Assembly (NCBI RefSeq): GCF_019049325.1 | Contig: NZ_JAGMUO010000009.1 | Span: 1-34,499 of the forward strand | Reading direction: 5' to 3' | DNA length: 34,499 bases | From: Streptomyces sp. AC512_CC834 | Lineage (GTDB): Bacteria; Actinomycetota; Actinomycetes; Streptomycetales; Streptomycetaceae | Part shown: positions 24,130-32,288 of the stretch, one piece after another | How the letters are laid out: every line of letters starts with the position of its first letter | Position numbering within the stretch: the first letter of the stretch is position 1 | Program-made: the position numbers and the translations under genes | The notes under the pieces: generated by a model | Told to the model about the DNA's origin: nothing | Databases searched by the model: none | What the model saw: the letters and a program-made list of their open reading frames with translations, nothing else

Positions 24130-25032
24130 TCAGTTGATCATGCTGTCCAGGAGCTCCACACTCTCCTGCGGGGACAGAGCGGCCTGGGCCAAGCCGTCCA
24201 GGACGCTTCGGTAGTGCTGAGTCTCGTCTGGTTTGTCCAAGTACTCGGCGTCCTGCAGTTGCTCGAGGTAGACGACGTCGGGCAAGGCCGGAAGGTCGAA
24301 GCGCAGGTGCGTAATCGGGAAGCCTCCGGCGATGCACCCCGGCCGGTTGAAGGGCGCGATCTGTATCGTGACGTGGCTGAGGCGAGACATGCTGATCAGA
24401 TAGCGCAGTTGCTCTCGCATGACCAGATCGCCTCCCATGGGCCGGCGCAGCACGGCTTCGTCGAGGACGGCCCAAAGTCGGGGCGGGGCCTGGCGGATCA
24501 GGACGTTCTGGCGCAGGGCCCTGAGTTCCAGCCGGTCTTTGACCTCTTCGGCAGGAGCGGCGGGGTAGGCCTGGTGTACCAGGGCTTCTGTGTAGGCGGG
24601 TGTCTGCAGCAGTCCGGGAACGAGCTGCACTTCGTAGGTGCGGATGACAGAGGCTGCCTCCTGCAGGCCGATCAGCTTGCCGCACCAGTCCGGCAGGACT
24701 CCGTCGAATCGGTGCCACCAGCCGGGCTGGCGGGAGATGCGTACGATCTCGGCGAAGCGGGCGCGGACGTGCTTGTCATCGACACCGTAGAGGGTGAGCA
24801 GGTCCATCACGTCGTCGTGCTTGCAGGTGACCTGGGCTCGTTCCATCCGGGAGATCTTGGCTTCCGAGCTTCTGATGGACTTGCCCGCCGGCTCCGCGTC
24901 GATGTGTGCCGCCTTGCGCAGGTGACGCAGGTAGTACCCGAGGACCAGCCGCAGCGCGACGGGGCTGCGCGCGGAGGCGTCGAGGTAGTACTCCAGGGTC
25001 GGTGCATCGACCGGAGGGGCGGGCACGGGCAT
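24130..25032 (-). CDS. XRE-family regulator with DUF5753 domain
   Basis: This 300-aa protein has an N-terminal HTH (SARSPVALRLVLGYYLRHLR, then SIRSSEAKISRMERAQVTCK) and a C-terminal DUF5753 ligand-like domain starting around PGWWHRFDGVLPDW, with the recurring features IRTYEVQLVPGLLQTPAYTEAL and LWAVLDEAVLRRPMGG. Such proteins (WhiJ-like) are abundant in Streptomyces and pair with small DUF397 partners. ATG 25032 is preceded by AGGAGA. The DUF397 gene lies 88 nt upstream in the same direction, so they can share a transcript. They form a switch in which the DUF397 partner relieves repression in the best studied cases. Confidence 0.9.
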   Translation of the reverse strand: MPVPAPPVDAPTLEYYLDASARSPVALRLVLGYYLRHLRKAAHIDAEPAGKSIRSSEAKISRMERAQVTCKHDDVMDLLTLYGVDDKHVRARFAEIVRISRQPGWWHRFDGVLPDWCGKLIGLQEAASVIRTYEVQLVPGLLQTPAYTEALVHQAYPAAPAEEVKDRLELRALRQNVLIRQAPPRLWAVLDEAVLRRPMGGDLVMREQLRYLISMSRLSHVTIQIAPFNRPGCIAGGFPITHLRFDLPALPDVVYLEQLQDAEYLDKPDETQHYRSVLDGLAQAALSPQESVELLDSMIN

Positions 25033-25120
25033 GATGTCTCCTGTAGTGGCCGGACGACGAGCGCCAGTCTTCCAGGAGACGAGGCGGCGGGCGCGTCAAT
25101 TGGACTGTCTCAGGCTGGCG

Positions 25121-25357
25121 TTAACTGGCGATCGGGTCGAACTCGCCGTCCTTCACCCCCGCGATGAAGGCCGCGATCTCTGCCCTCGTGTAGACCAGCG
25201 CCGGTCCGTCAGGGTGCCGGGAGTTGCGCAGTGCCACCTCACCTCCTATCAGTAGCGCCACTTCGACGCAGTTGCCGTCTGCTGTGCTGTGACGGCTCTT
25301 GACCCATGTCACTCCTGGAAGAGAGTCCGCCGGGACACCGTTGAAGGCACGGGCCAT
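25121..25357 (-). CDS. DUF397 protein, partner of the DUF5753 regulator
   Basis: This 78-aa protein matches the family signature: GVTWVKSRHSTADGNCVEVA, then VALRNSRHPDGPALVYTRAE and FIAGVKDGEFD. DUF397 proteins are typically 60-90 aa and co-occur with XRE/DUF5753 regulators and RsbW-like ATPases, as here. ATG 25357 is preceded by AAGAGG on the minus strand; the longer upstream frame is discounted because the family begins close to this methionine. Confidence 0.88.
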   Translation of the reverse strand: MARAFNGVPADSLPGVTWVKSRHSTADGNCVEVALLIGGEVALRNSRHPDGPALVYTRAEIAAFIAGVKDGEFDPIAS

Positions 25358-25449
25358 GTCCGACCTCTTTCGATCGTTTCCGACTTCTTTCATTTTTGGG
25401 TGACGCTGCTCTGGTTGCTGGGGACATGCTTTCCCTCCCCTCCTCATTT

Positions 25450-25479
25450 GGATGCAAGTCACGGATGCAATTGCATCCG
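25450..25479. promoter_or_regulatory. 18-bp palindrome and half-site between DUF397 and RsbW-like genes
   Basis: CGGATGCAATTGCATCCG at 25462-25479 is a perfect palindrome. A half-site GGATGCAA lies at 25450-25457. The pair sits in the 203-nt divergent intergenic region and is a good candidate operator for the DUF5753-type regulator, which would control both its own operon and the ATPase gene. The regulatory link is inferred. Confidence 0.6.
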
Positions 25480-25560
25480 GAGTGGGGCGACGCGGATACT
25501 TCTCAGTCAGGGCAGAGGACCGCGGCCCATACAACTGGACGTCTTCCGGGGGGATGAACA

Positions 25561-26103
25561 GTGACAGCTCACGCGGCGACGGCGCCGAGCCAAGGGCCGT
25601 ATGCGGAGGCCCTCTTGCCACTTCGGAGCGTGAGCTGCCCCTCCCGTTCACCGCTGACCCCGCCCACGGCACCGGACTGGGGACTTGCCCTGGGCATCAG
25701 CACATCCGACTTTGCCGCTCGGGCATTCACGCGGGACCCGAGTAGTCTGAAAAGCATCCGCTGCTTCGTCCGCGACACCGCCGTGGCATGGGGCATCGGC
25801 GCTGTGGCCGAAGACCTGACTCTCGTGGTCAACGAGCTGACCACCAACGCGGTTCGGCATGCGCTGCGGTCGAGCGCTCCGCGGGAAGCCAAGGCATGGC
25901 TGGGTATCGCCCGGACTGCGGGCACGGTGCTGTGCGCTGTCTCCGACCCCAGTCCGGCTCCCCCACTGCCTCACCCGCCTCGGGGTATGGCCGTCGCAGG
26001 CCGGGGCCTGCTCGTCGTGGACGCTCTGACCAGCCAATGGGGTTACGCCGAGGCAGCCCCCGGAAAGACCGTCTGGGCACGGCTGAACGCGCACGCGCAC
26101 TGA
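25561..26103 (+). CDS. RsbW-like ATP-binding (HATPase_c_2) protein
   Basis: This 180-aa protein has the N-box VVNELTTNAVRHAL, an ADP-contact strand VLCAVSDPSP and a late G-rich box GMAVAGRGLLVVDALTSQWG of GHKL ATPases in the anti-sigma/RsbW group. About 60 residues of Pro-rich sequence precede the domain. GTG 25561 is preceded by GGGGGG at 8 nt. Proteins of this group often sit beside XRE/DUF5753-DUF397 pairs. The partner, if it is an anti-sigma factor, is unknown; kinase function is not implied. Confidence 0.85.
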   Translation: MTAHAATAPSQGPYAEALLPLRSVSCPSRSPLTPPTAPDWGLALGISTSDFAARAFTRDPSSLKSIRCFVRDTAVAWGIGAVAEDLTLVVNELTTNAVRHALRSSAPREAKAWLGIARTAGTVLCAVSDPSPAPPLPHPPRGMAVAGRGLLVVDALTSQWGYAEAAPGKTVWARLNAHAH

Positions 26104-26130
26104 CTTGGCGATGACGGTCGCCCCGTCCGC

Positions 26131-26150
26131 GCCCGCACACGTACGCGGGC
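26131..26150. terminator. Small hairpin between convergent genes
   Basis: GCCCGC (26131-26136) and GCGGGC (26145-26150) can pair around an 8-nt loop between the stops at 26103 and 26153. A bidirectional terminator is plausible but weak. Confidence 0.35.
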
Positions 26151-26152
26151 CT

Positions 26153-27634
26153 TCATGACGCGTCCTGCGCCGCAGCACCGTCGGGGTGGTCACGGACCCA
26201 TGCCAGTCCGCCGAGGTCGAGACACTGGCGTGCCCGTGTGACGGCCACGTACGCCAGACGGGCTTCTGCCTCGTCGATCGGTTCGGGAGGCGTCGGAGTG
26301 CCGTCATCGCTGTCGGCTGGGCCGTTGTCCTCTGGGGTGAAGTCGTCGGCGATGAGTACGCGTGACCACTCCCGTCCCTTTGCTTTGTGTGCGGTGGAGA
26401 CAGTCGCCTGCGCCTGTGGCTCGGAGACGAGCCGAGCTACGGCGTTGAGAATGGCATCTGTGCCGTGGGTGTCGACGAGGTTGACCAGCGGCTGCAGATC
26501 ACGTCCCGCCGGGTCATAGGCTGCGTAGTCCTGGAGTTCGCCCCAGTGAGTGAAGAGGGTCAGCTCGGGGTGGTGGGTACGTCGGCCTTCTTTGAGGTCC
26601 CGGGCGGCCAGGGCAAGGGTCTGCAGGCTCTCTCCTCCTCCGGCCAGAGCTACTCGGCTGCCGGCGGCCATGAGTGCCATCACCTGCGCCATGGCACCGA
26701 CGTTGGTGCGGCACAAAACGGCATCTGGTTGGGTGACGGTCCCGAGTTCTGTGGGGATGTCGGGGGTGCCGGTGAGGCGGAGCGGAGCGTCGGCGAGGTG
26801 GAGCCAGCGGTTGGCCTCTGCGGCAAGGTCGGGGCCGAAACGGAAGGACTGCGACAAGGCCAGGCGGGTGCCGTCGAAGCCGGTCATGATGTCCTTGGCT
26901 CCGCGCCAGTGGTAGATGGCCTGTGCAGAGTCACCGACCATGACGAGCTGGGCGTGGTCGCGCTGGGCGAGGAAGATGTCTTCGACGACCGGATTGGTGT
27001 CCTGTGCTTCGTCCAGCAGTAGGAAGTCGGTGTCGAGCCGAGGCCGGGTGAGTGCCCAGATTTTCAGGTAGTGGTCGTGGTCGAAACGGACGGCGCCGTC
27101 GTCGGGGTGCTGCAGGTCGGCCCAGGCTCTGCGGGCGAACGGCATGATGTGGTCGGCGAGTTCAGTATGGCAGCCGGGGTCTTCCAGGCCGCGCAGGCGG
27201 GGCACGTGGTGAGGAGCGATGCTCTCGTCGGCGGCATGACAGAAGCGGGAAACGGTACGCAGGGTCGCGTTGGAGAGGGCCATGGGGCTCACCTCCTTTT
27301 CGTCGATGCGGAGGGCCTTGGTGATGCCGAGGTCCTGCCCGCTCTTCCATGCGGGGCGGCGGGGGGCGTTCAGGCGGCGGCGGTATCGGTGGCCGATTGC
27401 CGCGTAGGCCAGGGCGTGGGCGGTTTTGCACTGGACGTTGCCGGGGAACTGGGCGGCCGCGTTCTGGGCGATGGCCCGGTTGTAGGCAAGGTAGCGGCCT
27501 CGGCGACGGGTGGTGCGGGCGAGCAGATTCAGGGTGCTGGTCTTGCCGGTTCCTGCGCCGGCTTGCAGGGACAGATGGTCGCCGTTGCGGAAGGCGTCGG
27601 CTGCGGCGGTCTGCTCGGGGGTGGCGTTCATCAT
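26153..27634 (-). CDS. UvrD/Rep-like helicase
   Basis: This 493-aa protein is an SF1A helicase. It opens MMNATPEQTAAADAF, with Walker A AGAGTGKTST (25-34), motif II LLLDEAQDTNPV, motif III VGDSAQAIYHWRGA, motif IV-like LSQSFRFG, motif V VSTAHKAKGREWSRV and motif VI AYVAVTRARQCL. It is shorter than UvrD (about 720 aa) and resembles the compact UvrD-like proteins of defence and plasmid loci. ATG 27634 overlaps the previous gene's stop (ATGA); ATG 27631 is the alternative. It is co-transcribed with a ribbon-helix-helix-like gene. It is not close in sequence to the GajB-like helicase at 9345 beyond shared motifs. Confidence 0.85.
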   Translation of the reverse strand: MMNATPEQTAAADAFRNGDHLSLQAGAGTGKTSTLNLLARTTRRRGRYLAYNRAIAQNAAAQFPGNVQCKTAHALAYAAIGHRYRRRLNAPRRPAWKSGQDLGITKALRIDEKEVSPMALSNATLRTVSRFCHAADESIAPHHVPRLRGLEDPGCHTELADHIMPFARRAWADLQHPDDGAVRFDHDHYLKIWALTRPRLDTDFLLLDEAQDTNPVVEDIFLAQRDHAQLVMVGDSAQAIYHWRGAKDIMTGFDGTRLALSQSFRFGPDLAAEANRWLHLADAPLRLTGTPDIPTELGTVTQPDAVLCRTNVGAMAQVMALMAAGSRVALAGGGESLQTLALAARDLKEGRRTHHPELTLFTHWGELQDYAAYDPAGRDLQPLVNLVDTHGTDAILNAVARLVSEPQAQATVSTAHKAKGREWSRVLIADDFTPEDNGPADSDDGTPTPPEPIDEAEARLAYVAVTRARQCLDLGGLAWVRDHPDGAAAQDAS

Positions 27635-28104
27635 GGTGCTGCTCCGGGGGTACGGGCCAGGACCTGTCCGACGGCTGCCAGAAGGCTGGCGGGTGTCGTT
27701 CCGGTCAGGAGGTGCGACAGGGCGTGGGCGAGACGCTCGGTTTCGTTTCGGTCGTGCTGGGCCAGCGTCCGGTGCAGCGCTCGTTCCACCACCTGTTCGG
27801 GAGTGCGGCCGGCCTGTTCCGCGCTGTGGCGCAGGGCTGTGTGGACTGCAGGCGTGAAGGTGACGTTGAGCAGTACGTCTCCGCTTGTGTCGGGGTAGTG
27901 GGTGGTGATGACATCGATGGGCAGGGCCGTGGTGAGGTGCCGGCGCAGGCGCCGTGCTGCCCGCCCTTCGGTCTTGCCTGGGCACAGGGCCATCAGGCGG
28001 GTGGAGTCGGCGTTGGCTGCGAGGGGGACGCGGCGGGCGGCGGCGCGGAGTTCGGCCGGGCTGATGGGCCGTGTGAGCAGGACTTCCAGGGCGTGGTGGG
28101 GCAT
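27631..28104 (-). CDS. Hypothetical protein with ribbon-helix-helix-like C-terminal half
   Basis: This 157-aa protein is not recognised as a whole. The C-terminal half reads LLNVTFTPAVHTALRHSAEQ then AGRTPEQVVERALHRTLAQH, a strand followed by two helices as in Arc/CopG DNA-binding proteins, and a further helix pair ending SLLAAVGQVLAR. The N-terminal half (LEVLLTRPISPAELRAAARR) is a small alpha/beta unit. ATG 28104 is preceded by GGAG. The stop overlaps the helicase start by ATGA, so the helicase depends on this gene for translation. A DNA-binding accessory or regulator of the helicase is inferred. Confidence 0.65.
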   Translation of the reverse strand: MPHHALEVLLTRPISPAELRAAARRVPLAANADSTRLMALCPGKTEGRAARRLRRHLTTALPIDVITTHYPDTSGDVLLNVTFTPAVHTALRHSAEQAGRTPEQVVERALHRTLAQHDRNETERLAHALSHLLTGTTPASLLAAVGQVLARTPGAAP

Positions 28105-28106
28105 CG

Positions 28107-28964
28107 TCACGCTCCAGCGCCGCGGCGGGACGAGCGGCGCGGGATACAGGGGCGGGAGCGGGGTCGGGCGGTGTGCAGGCAGGAGCCGATGGCGCGCCGT
28201 CCGGTTCGGTCGAGGCCAGCGGGGACGGCTGCGCGGTCCTGACGGCGTGGGGCGCGCCGGCGCTGCTGCTCGGTGCAGGGAACGCGGCTGAGATTGTAGA
28301 GGTCCACCGGCGGGGGCAACGGGCGTTGGACGTGCTGATGGTCTGCGGGCAGTTTCCAGCAGCCGTACGGGGAGCGGGTGTCCCGGACGTGCTGGGAGCG
28401 TGGAGCACGGCGCGGGGACTGGGCGGCGCAGCCGTTTTTTCCTGCTGGGGTGTTGCCTGGGCAGAGGTTCCGCAGGATGCGTACGACCGGGCGGGCAGAG
28501 ACGGCGGAGGGCCGTGCTGAGCGAGACGTGGTGGCGCTGGTGGCGCGGACCCCGGTGTCGATCGCGCGGCGGGTCCTCAGGGCGAGGCTGAGGCCCAGTG
28601 CCACCAGCTGGGGCCGGGCCCGCGAGGTGACCGCTCTGCGGGAGCAGACGAGCCGACGGTTGCTGCGGCACCAGTCGATGCCGTCGCTCCGGGGGTGGGC
28701 GATGCCTGCGCTGAGGTGCTCGCGGCAGCCTTCAGCGACCTCGGCCGCAGCCGATCCTGAGGGGTGCGGGGCGACAAGCCGGCGGCCGACACGCGGGCAG
28801 AGTTCGGTTCGGTCGCCGCACGCGGAGCAGCATCGAGTCTGCCCGGCGCGCAGGGGACGGCATGGCCTGGCGCCGGATACCTGTAGGGGCGGCCGGGTGC
28901 GCGGGTGCGCGGTGCGGGGGCTGCCATCCCCGCGGGGGTGGGAGCGGATGGGTTGGGAGCGCAT
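28107..28964 (-). CDS. Possible Cys/Arg-rich hypothetical protein
   Basis: This frame (285 aa from ATG 28964) ends 2 nt before the start of the ribbon-helix-helix-like gene, and its last codons contain that gene's GGAG. It encodes TRCCSACGDRTELCPRVGRR, then EGCREHLSAGIAHPRSDGID and WCRSNRRLVCSRRAVTSRAR, which look like a cysteine-containing helical domain. Third-position G/C is highest in this frame for 28500-28900 (I counted roughly 80%). From 28500 down to 28107 the sequence becomes Pro/Arg-rich and no frame has a clear bias, so the 3' part may be decayed or non-coding. An aligned antisense frame at 28173-28520 is the competing reading. Confidence 0.3.
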   Translation of the reverse strand: MRSQPIRSHPRGDGSPRTAHPRTRPPLQVSGARPCRPLRAGQTRCCSACGDRTELCPRVGRRLVAPHPSGSAAAEVAEGCREHLSAGIAHPRSDGIDWCRSNRRLVCSRRAVTSRARPQLVALGLSLALRTRRAIDTGVRATSATTSRSARPSAVSARPVVRILRNLCPGNTPAGKNGCAAQSPRRAPRSQHVRDTRSPYGCWKLPADHQHVQRPLPPPVDLYNLSRVPCTEQQRRRAPRRQDRAAVPAGLDRTGRRAIGSCLHTARPRSRPCIPRRSSRRGAGA

Positions 28965-29142
28965 GCGCGGACCGTGCCAGACCGCACACCGTAGCCGACG
29001 CAGTGACCTCCGGTGATCCCGCGAACAGCCCAGCCCGTGCGAACGAAGGCACGGAGGATCGCACACAAGTACGCCACCGTCTCGCCGTTTCGAGTGATTC
29101 GGCGTGGCGCGGGGCGCAGGACGCGCCCGGTCATCACGTGCC

Positions 29143-29397
29143 CTAGCGGCCCGGCGGAGTGTGGTTGCTGCAGAGCACCGCAAGCAGGTGCTCGATGGGC
29201 ACGTCGAAGACGTGGGCGAGGACGTGCCAGGTAGTGAGGTTGCCGGGGGTGCGACCGTGCTCGAGGTCGATGAGGGTGCGGCGGGCCAGGCCACTGCGGC
29301 TGGCGAGTTCATCGAAGGTCCAGCCGCGTGCGCCCCGCAGGCGTGCGAATTCCACGCGTAGTGCGCTGAAGTCGGGATCGGGGGGCAAGATCGTCAC
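29143..29397 (-). CDS. Small XRE-family HTH regulator
   Basis: The protein is 84 aa from GTG 29397. The HTH is FARLRGARGWTFDELASRSG then LARRTLIDLEHGRTPGNLTT, a standard Cro/C1-type domain, followed by VFDVPIEHLLAVL. ATG 29448 gives a longer form, but those codons would run through the operator sites described below, so I prefer GTG 29397. It is divergent from the cysteine-rich protein at 29569 and is the natural candidate to bind the paired sites between them. Confidence 0.75.
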   Translation of the reverse strand: MTILPPDPDFSALRVEFARLRGARGWTFDELASRSGLARRTLIDLEHGRTPGNLTTWHVLAHVFDVPIEHLLAVLCSNHTPPGR

Positions 29398-29431
29398 CCC
29401 ACCATCCGACGGTGCAGGATAGTGCCCTGTC

Positions 29432-29494
29432 AGTGCGAGTTTCTGCACTATCTGGGCTCACGAGGGTGACAGTCGCAGTGCGGAAAACTGCACT
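29432..29494. promoter_or_regulatory. Two AGTGC-N8-GCACT sites in a divergent promoter region
   Basis: Site 1 covers 29432-29449 and site 2 covers 29477-29494. Both are AGTGC, 8 nt, GCACT, with centres 45 bp apart. An additional perfect 8-bp pair, GATAGTGC (29418-29425) and GCACTATC (29445-29452), shares one arm with site 1. Identical spacing in two copies argues for dimer binding sites of the neighbouring XRE regulator. No -35/-10 pair was firmly assigned; TAGCGT at 29494-29499 could be the plus-strand -10. Confidence 0.65.
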
Positions 29495-29568
29495 AGCGTG
29501 CTGGCGTCCTGGCTCCTGATGCCAAGGCGCCTGCCCACCAGTTGTGTTCATGGGAGGACGACGAGCCG

Positions 29569-30600
29569 ATGAGGCTGGCCGGTACACAGACCGCGATGCG
29601 GCGCGTCTGGACAGTCGAGCTGCACCCGCGGGCGGGAGGGCCGAGACTGTTCTGCATCCAGTGCCAGGCCCACACACCCCCGGTGGACGGGCCCTCGGCC
29701 CGGTCGGCGGCCCTGACACACCTGGCCAGCCATGCTCGCACCGAGGCACTGCCCGCGCACCTGCGCACGTGCCAGTGCCACGCCCTGGGCTGTTCGTGGC
29801 ATTCCCGTAGCCGGGGCTGCGGGGGGCCGGTACTCCTGGCGCTCACCCGGCAGACCGGCGGGCGCTCCTGGCGCCTGGCCGACACCTGCGCCGCCTGCGC
29901 CGCAGCGACCGGCGGGACCGCCGTCGTGCCGGAGACGCTGCTCGGCGCACGCCGGCCCAAGCCGTCGGGAGACATTCTGCGGCGTGCCCGCCACGGCCTG
30001 CCGCCGGGATCCGACGAGCGGGCCCGTGTGCGGGAGATGCTCACCTACCTGTCCGCCGCGCTCCCCCAGTTCACCTCACCCGCTGCCCGGCTGCTCGCCC
30101 TGCAATGCGCCCTGCGTGCAGACACCCTGGGCCATGTCACGGTTGCGGACGGGCTGCTGCGCACCATGCGGCTACGCGGGCGCCGGGAACTGTGGCTGGA
30201 GCTGGCTCAGGCCGGGTGGCTGGAGACGGCCCGCTCCCGGCCCGGACCCGTGACCGTACGGCTGCTGGACGCCACCGTGCTGGACCAGGCACCAGGCCGT
30301 GGTGCGCGGCGCCGCGCCGCTCACTGGGCTCTGCACCCGACGCCTCTGGCGCTGTCGGCTGCGGCTCCCGCTGCGCTGCGGCTGACCGCTCTCGTGCTCG
30401 CGTCGCATCCCTTCAACACAGAGGACTTGGACGCTGTTTCCCGCCTGTGCGGGCACTCCCCGCAGCAGACCGTGGAGTTGCTCGACCGGTTGGTGTCTGC
30501 TCGCGCCTTGGTGTCCTGGCACCAACGCCAGGACACCGGTGAAGTGCTCTGGCAGTTCCCGCAACAGCCGAGCCACTGCTCGGCAGACCAGGATCGCTGA
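29569..30600 (+). CDS. Hypothetical protein with cysteine-rich N-terminus
   Basis: This 343-aa protein starts at ATG 29569, with GGGAGG about 11 nt upstream. The N-terminal 120 residues contain many Cys and His: LFCIQCQAH, LRTCQCHALGCSWHSRSRGC and ADTCAACAAA, which suggests two or three zinc sites. The rest is helical, with a region at about 175-230 (LLALQCALRADTLGHVTVAD) and a winged-helix-like C-terminus (LDAVSRLCGHSPQQTVELLD, then RLVSARALVSWHQ). I do not recognise the family. The divergent XRE gene and operator sites indicate controlled expression. A DNA-binding role is possible but unproven. Confidence 0.65.
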   Translation: MRLAGTQTAMRRVWTVELHPRAGGPRLFCIQCQAHTPPVDGPSARSAALTHLASHARTEALPAHLRTCQCHALGCSWHSRSRGCGGPVLLALTRQTGGRSWRLADTCAACAAATGGTAVVPETLLGARRPKPSGDILRRARHGLPPGSDERARVREMLTYLSAALPQFTSPAARLLALQCALRADTLGHVTVADGLLRTMRLRGRRELWLELAQAGWLETARSRPGPVTVRLLDATVLDQAPGRGARRRAAHWALHPTPLALSAAAPAALRLTALVLASHPFNTEDLDAVSRLCGHSPQQTVELLDRLVSARALVSWHQRQDTGEVLWQFPQQPSHCSADQDR

Positions 30601-30617
30601 TGCTGCACAGCCCACGG

Positions 30618-30644
30618 CGTCCAGACCACGAGTACGTCTGGACG
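30618..30644 (+). terminator. Hairpin terminator after the cysteine-rich gene
   Basis: CGTCCAGAC (30618-30626) and GTCTGGACG (30636-30644) form a perfect 9-bp stem with a 9-nt loop, 18 nt after the stop at 30600. There is no T-run. Confidence 0.55.
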
Positions 30645-30808
30645 TGATCTGGGAGGACCGCTCCTCGTCTCTCATCCGTACTATCTCTGCACGGGGGGGT
30701 ATGCGCGGCAGGTGCTGTGCAGCGGCATTCCTTTCAGCCGCAGCCACGCATCCGCTTCCGCAGTTACCTCCCCCCTCCATGTCCCTCACGCAGCAAGGAG
30801 AAAGCACC

Positions 30809-31456
30809 ATGCCGAAGACATCGACGACAACCGAAGTGGCCTCGCAGTATGCCGCCCAGGTGGCCGGAGACCTCGAGCGCAATGCCAGGGAGCAGGAGCG
30901 CATCGGCGCGGACATCGCCACGCTCCAGGAGAAGCTCACCGCTCTGCAGCACGACCACAGTGTGCTGGTAAACATCCAGCAGGCGCTGGCCAGCACGGTC
31001 CCCGCGCCGGCTACCGAGAGCACCACTGTGCCTTCGCCCCGCAAGAAGACGGCCGCTGAGCCTGTCGGCGGCAGGCGTTCGCGGGCCGAGAAGACTACTG
31101 CCTCGCGGGGCCGCGCAGCGGCCAAGAAGCCCGTCGCCAAAAAGTCACGTGCGACCAAGGCTGCGGGCAAAGCAGCAGTGAAGAGCGATGCACCCACTCT
31201 CGTCGAACTCGTCCGCCGCCACCTTGCTGCGCAGAGCGACCCCCGGTCCGCTGCAGAGGTCACTGCCGGTCTGAACCAGGCCCATCCCGATCGCGCTGTC
31301 CAGACCACCGTAGTCCGCAACACGCTCGAAGGTCTCGTCGCCAAGCAGCATGCCCAGCGCACGAAGCAAGGCTCCTCTGTCTACTACACCGCAACCGGTG
31401 GACCCGAGCCCGTGGCCGCTTCCGAGGCCACTGCACAAGCCGAGAAGAGCAAGTAG
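30809..31456 (+). CDS. Coiled-coil, basic-linker, winged-helix protein
   Basis: The protein is 215 aa. ATG 30809 follows AAGGAG at proper spacing; an upstream in-frame ATG at 30779 lacks this. Residues 10-55 form a coiled coil (ERNAREQERIGADIATLQEK). A long Ala/Lys/Arg-rich linker follows (SRGRAAAKKPVAKKSRATKA), as in histone-like or nucleoid proteins. The C-terminus (about 125-190) is winged-helix-like: LVELVRRHLAAQSDPRSAAE, VVRNTLEGLVAKQHAQRTKQ, SSVYY. It is a conserved type of Streptomyces regulatory protein of unknown target. The basic tail suggests non-specific DNA binding. It lies downstream of the cysteine-rich gene but has its own leader. Confidence 0.7.
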   Translation: MPKTSTTTEVASQYAAQVAGDLERNAREQERIGADIATLQEKLTALQHDHSVLVNIQQALASTVPAPATESTTVPSPRKKTAAEPVGGRRSRAEKTTASRGRAAAKKPVAKKSRATKAAGKAAVKSDAPTLVELVRRHLAAQSDPRSAAEVTAGLNQAHPDRAVQTTVVRNTLEGLVAKQHAQRTKQGSSVYYTATGGPEPVAASEATAQAEKSK

Positions 31457-31775
31457 GAGCCCAAGTCGTTGTGCTCACCGCCCGCAGACCGAGCCTGTGC
31501 CGTTGCCATGTCGCCGACGACGTAGCGTTGGCGCGGCGAGGTCTGGTCGGGTGGACAGTGGGGAGCCAAGGACGTTCGCCTTCTCGGGTGATCCGTCAAT
31601 CGAGGGCAAGGAGACCGGCCGCGGCTGAATCCCGCCCGATGCACCGCATCACGCCGATCAACGATGCCTTCATCGCTTGACGCTTCCGCATGGCCGGCGG
31701 CCGCCGTTCTGCCGAAGCCGCATGCCCCTGACTGGTTTGGGTTCCCTGTCATTCCCGTGAGGGGATCATGCTGTC
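31457..31775. other. Intergenic region without a supported gene
   Basis: Nothing convincing was seen on either strand apart from GC-rich short frames. It separates the regulatory cluster from the remnant-rich right edge. Confidence 0.4.
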
Positions 31776-32288
31776 ATGCTGGCTATACCGATCGTGGAGG
31801 TCGTCTTTTCACCCGAGGCGGTAGCGGCCGCCATTGCACTTGCGGCGGCGCCGCTGGGTTACTTCGGTGCCCGGGCCGACGCGAAGACCACAGTGCAGGC
31901 AGCCCGTGAACAGACCCGAGGCGCCGCCGATCAGCAAGCACTGACAGCCCGGCGCACTGTGTATGCAGAGTTTACCCGGGAGGCTCACGCTCTCGTTGAC
32001 GGCGTACACCAGTACGTCATGGCGCCAGGCGCCGACGTGGGTGGGCCGACTACACGTCCTACGGGCACGTGCTGGCCGGGCCCGCTGGTCCTACGATGTC
32101 GTCTCCATCAAAGGGCCTGAACAGGTCAGTAGCGTGGCCAAGGGCTTTATCGACCAGGCTGCAGCCTGCCGGCGTGCCGAGAGCGGGCATGCCGGTGGTG
32201 TGATCGCGTTCAACAAACTGGACGAGCACAGGTTCATCTCTGCCGGCCAGTTGTCCGAAGCGGTTCTGCACGTGGACCGGCATGTTGA
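31776..32288 (+). pseudogene. Frameshifted small membrane-anchored protein
   Basis: ATG 31776 opens IPIVEVVFSPEAVAAAIALA, a membrane segment, followed by a helix (AREQTRGAADQQALTARRTV, then YAEFTREAHALVDGVHQYVM). The reading then moves to a second frame (ADYTSYGHVLA at about 32045-32077) and a third (RWSYDVVSIKGPEQVSSVAK, then AFNKLDEHRFISAGQLSEAV). Each piece reads like protein in only one frame, so at least two indels lie within about 80 nt near 32035-32085. It resembles short phage- or plasmid-associated Streptomyces proteins with one membrane segment and a helical cytoplasmic part. The 3' end is cut by fusion to a DNRLRE/FG-GAP gene fragment. Confidence 0.55.

Noticed and set aside
28173..28520. 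115-aa plus-strand open frame with fair codon use
   Set aside because: It is the codon-aligned antisense of the possible minus-strand gene. First- and third-position G/C are similar (about 79% and 75% by my count), so neither strand is clearly coding; kept only as an alternative to the low-confidence minus frame.
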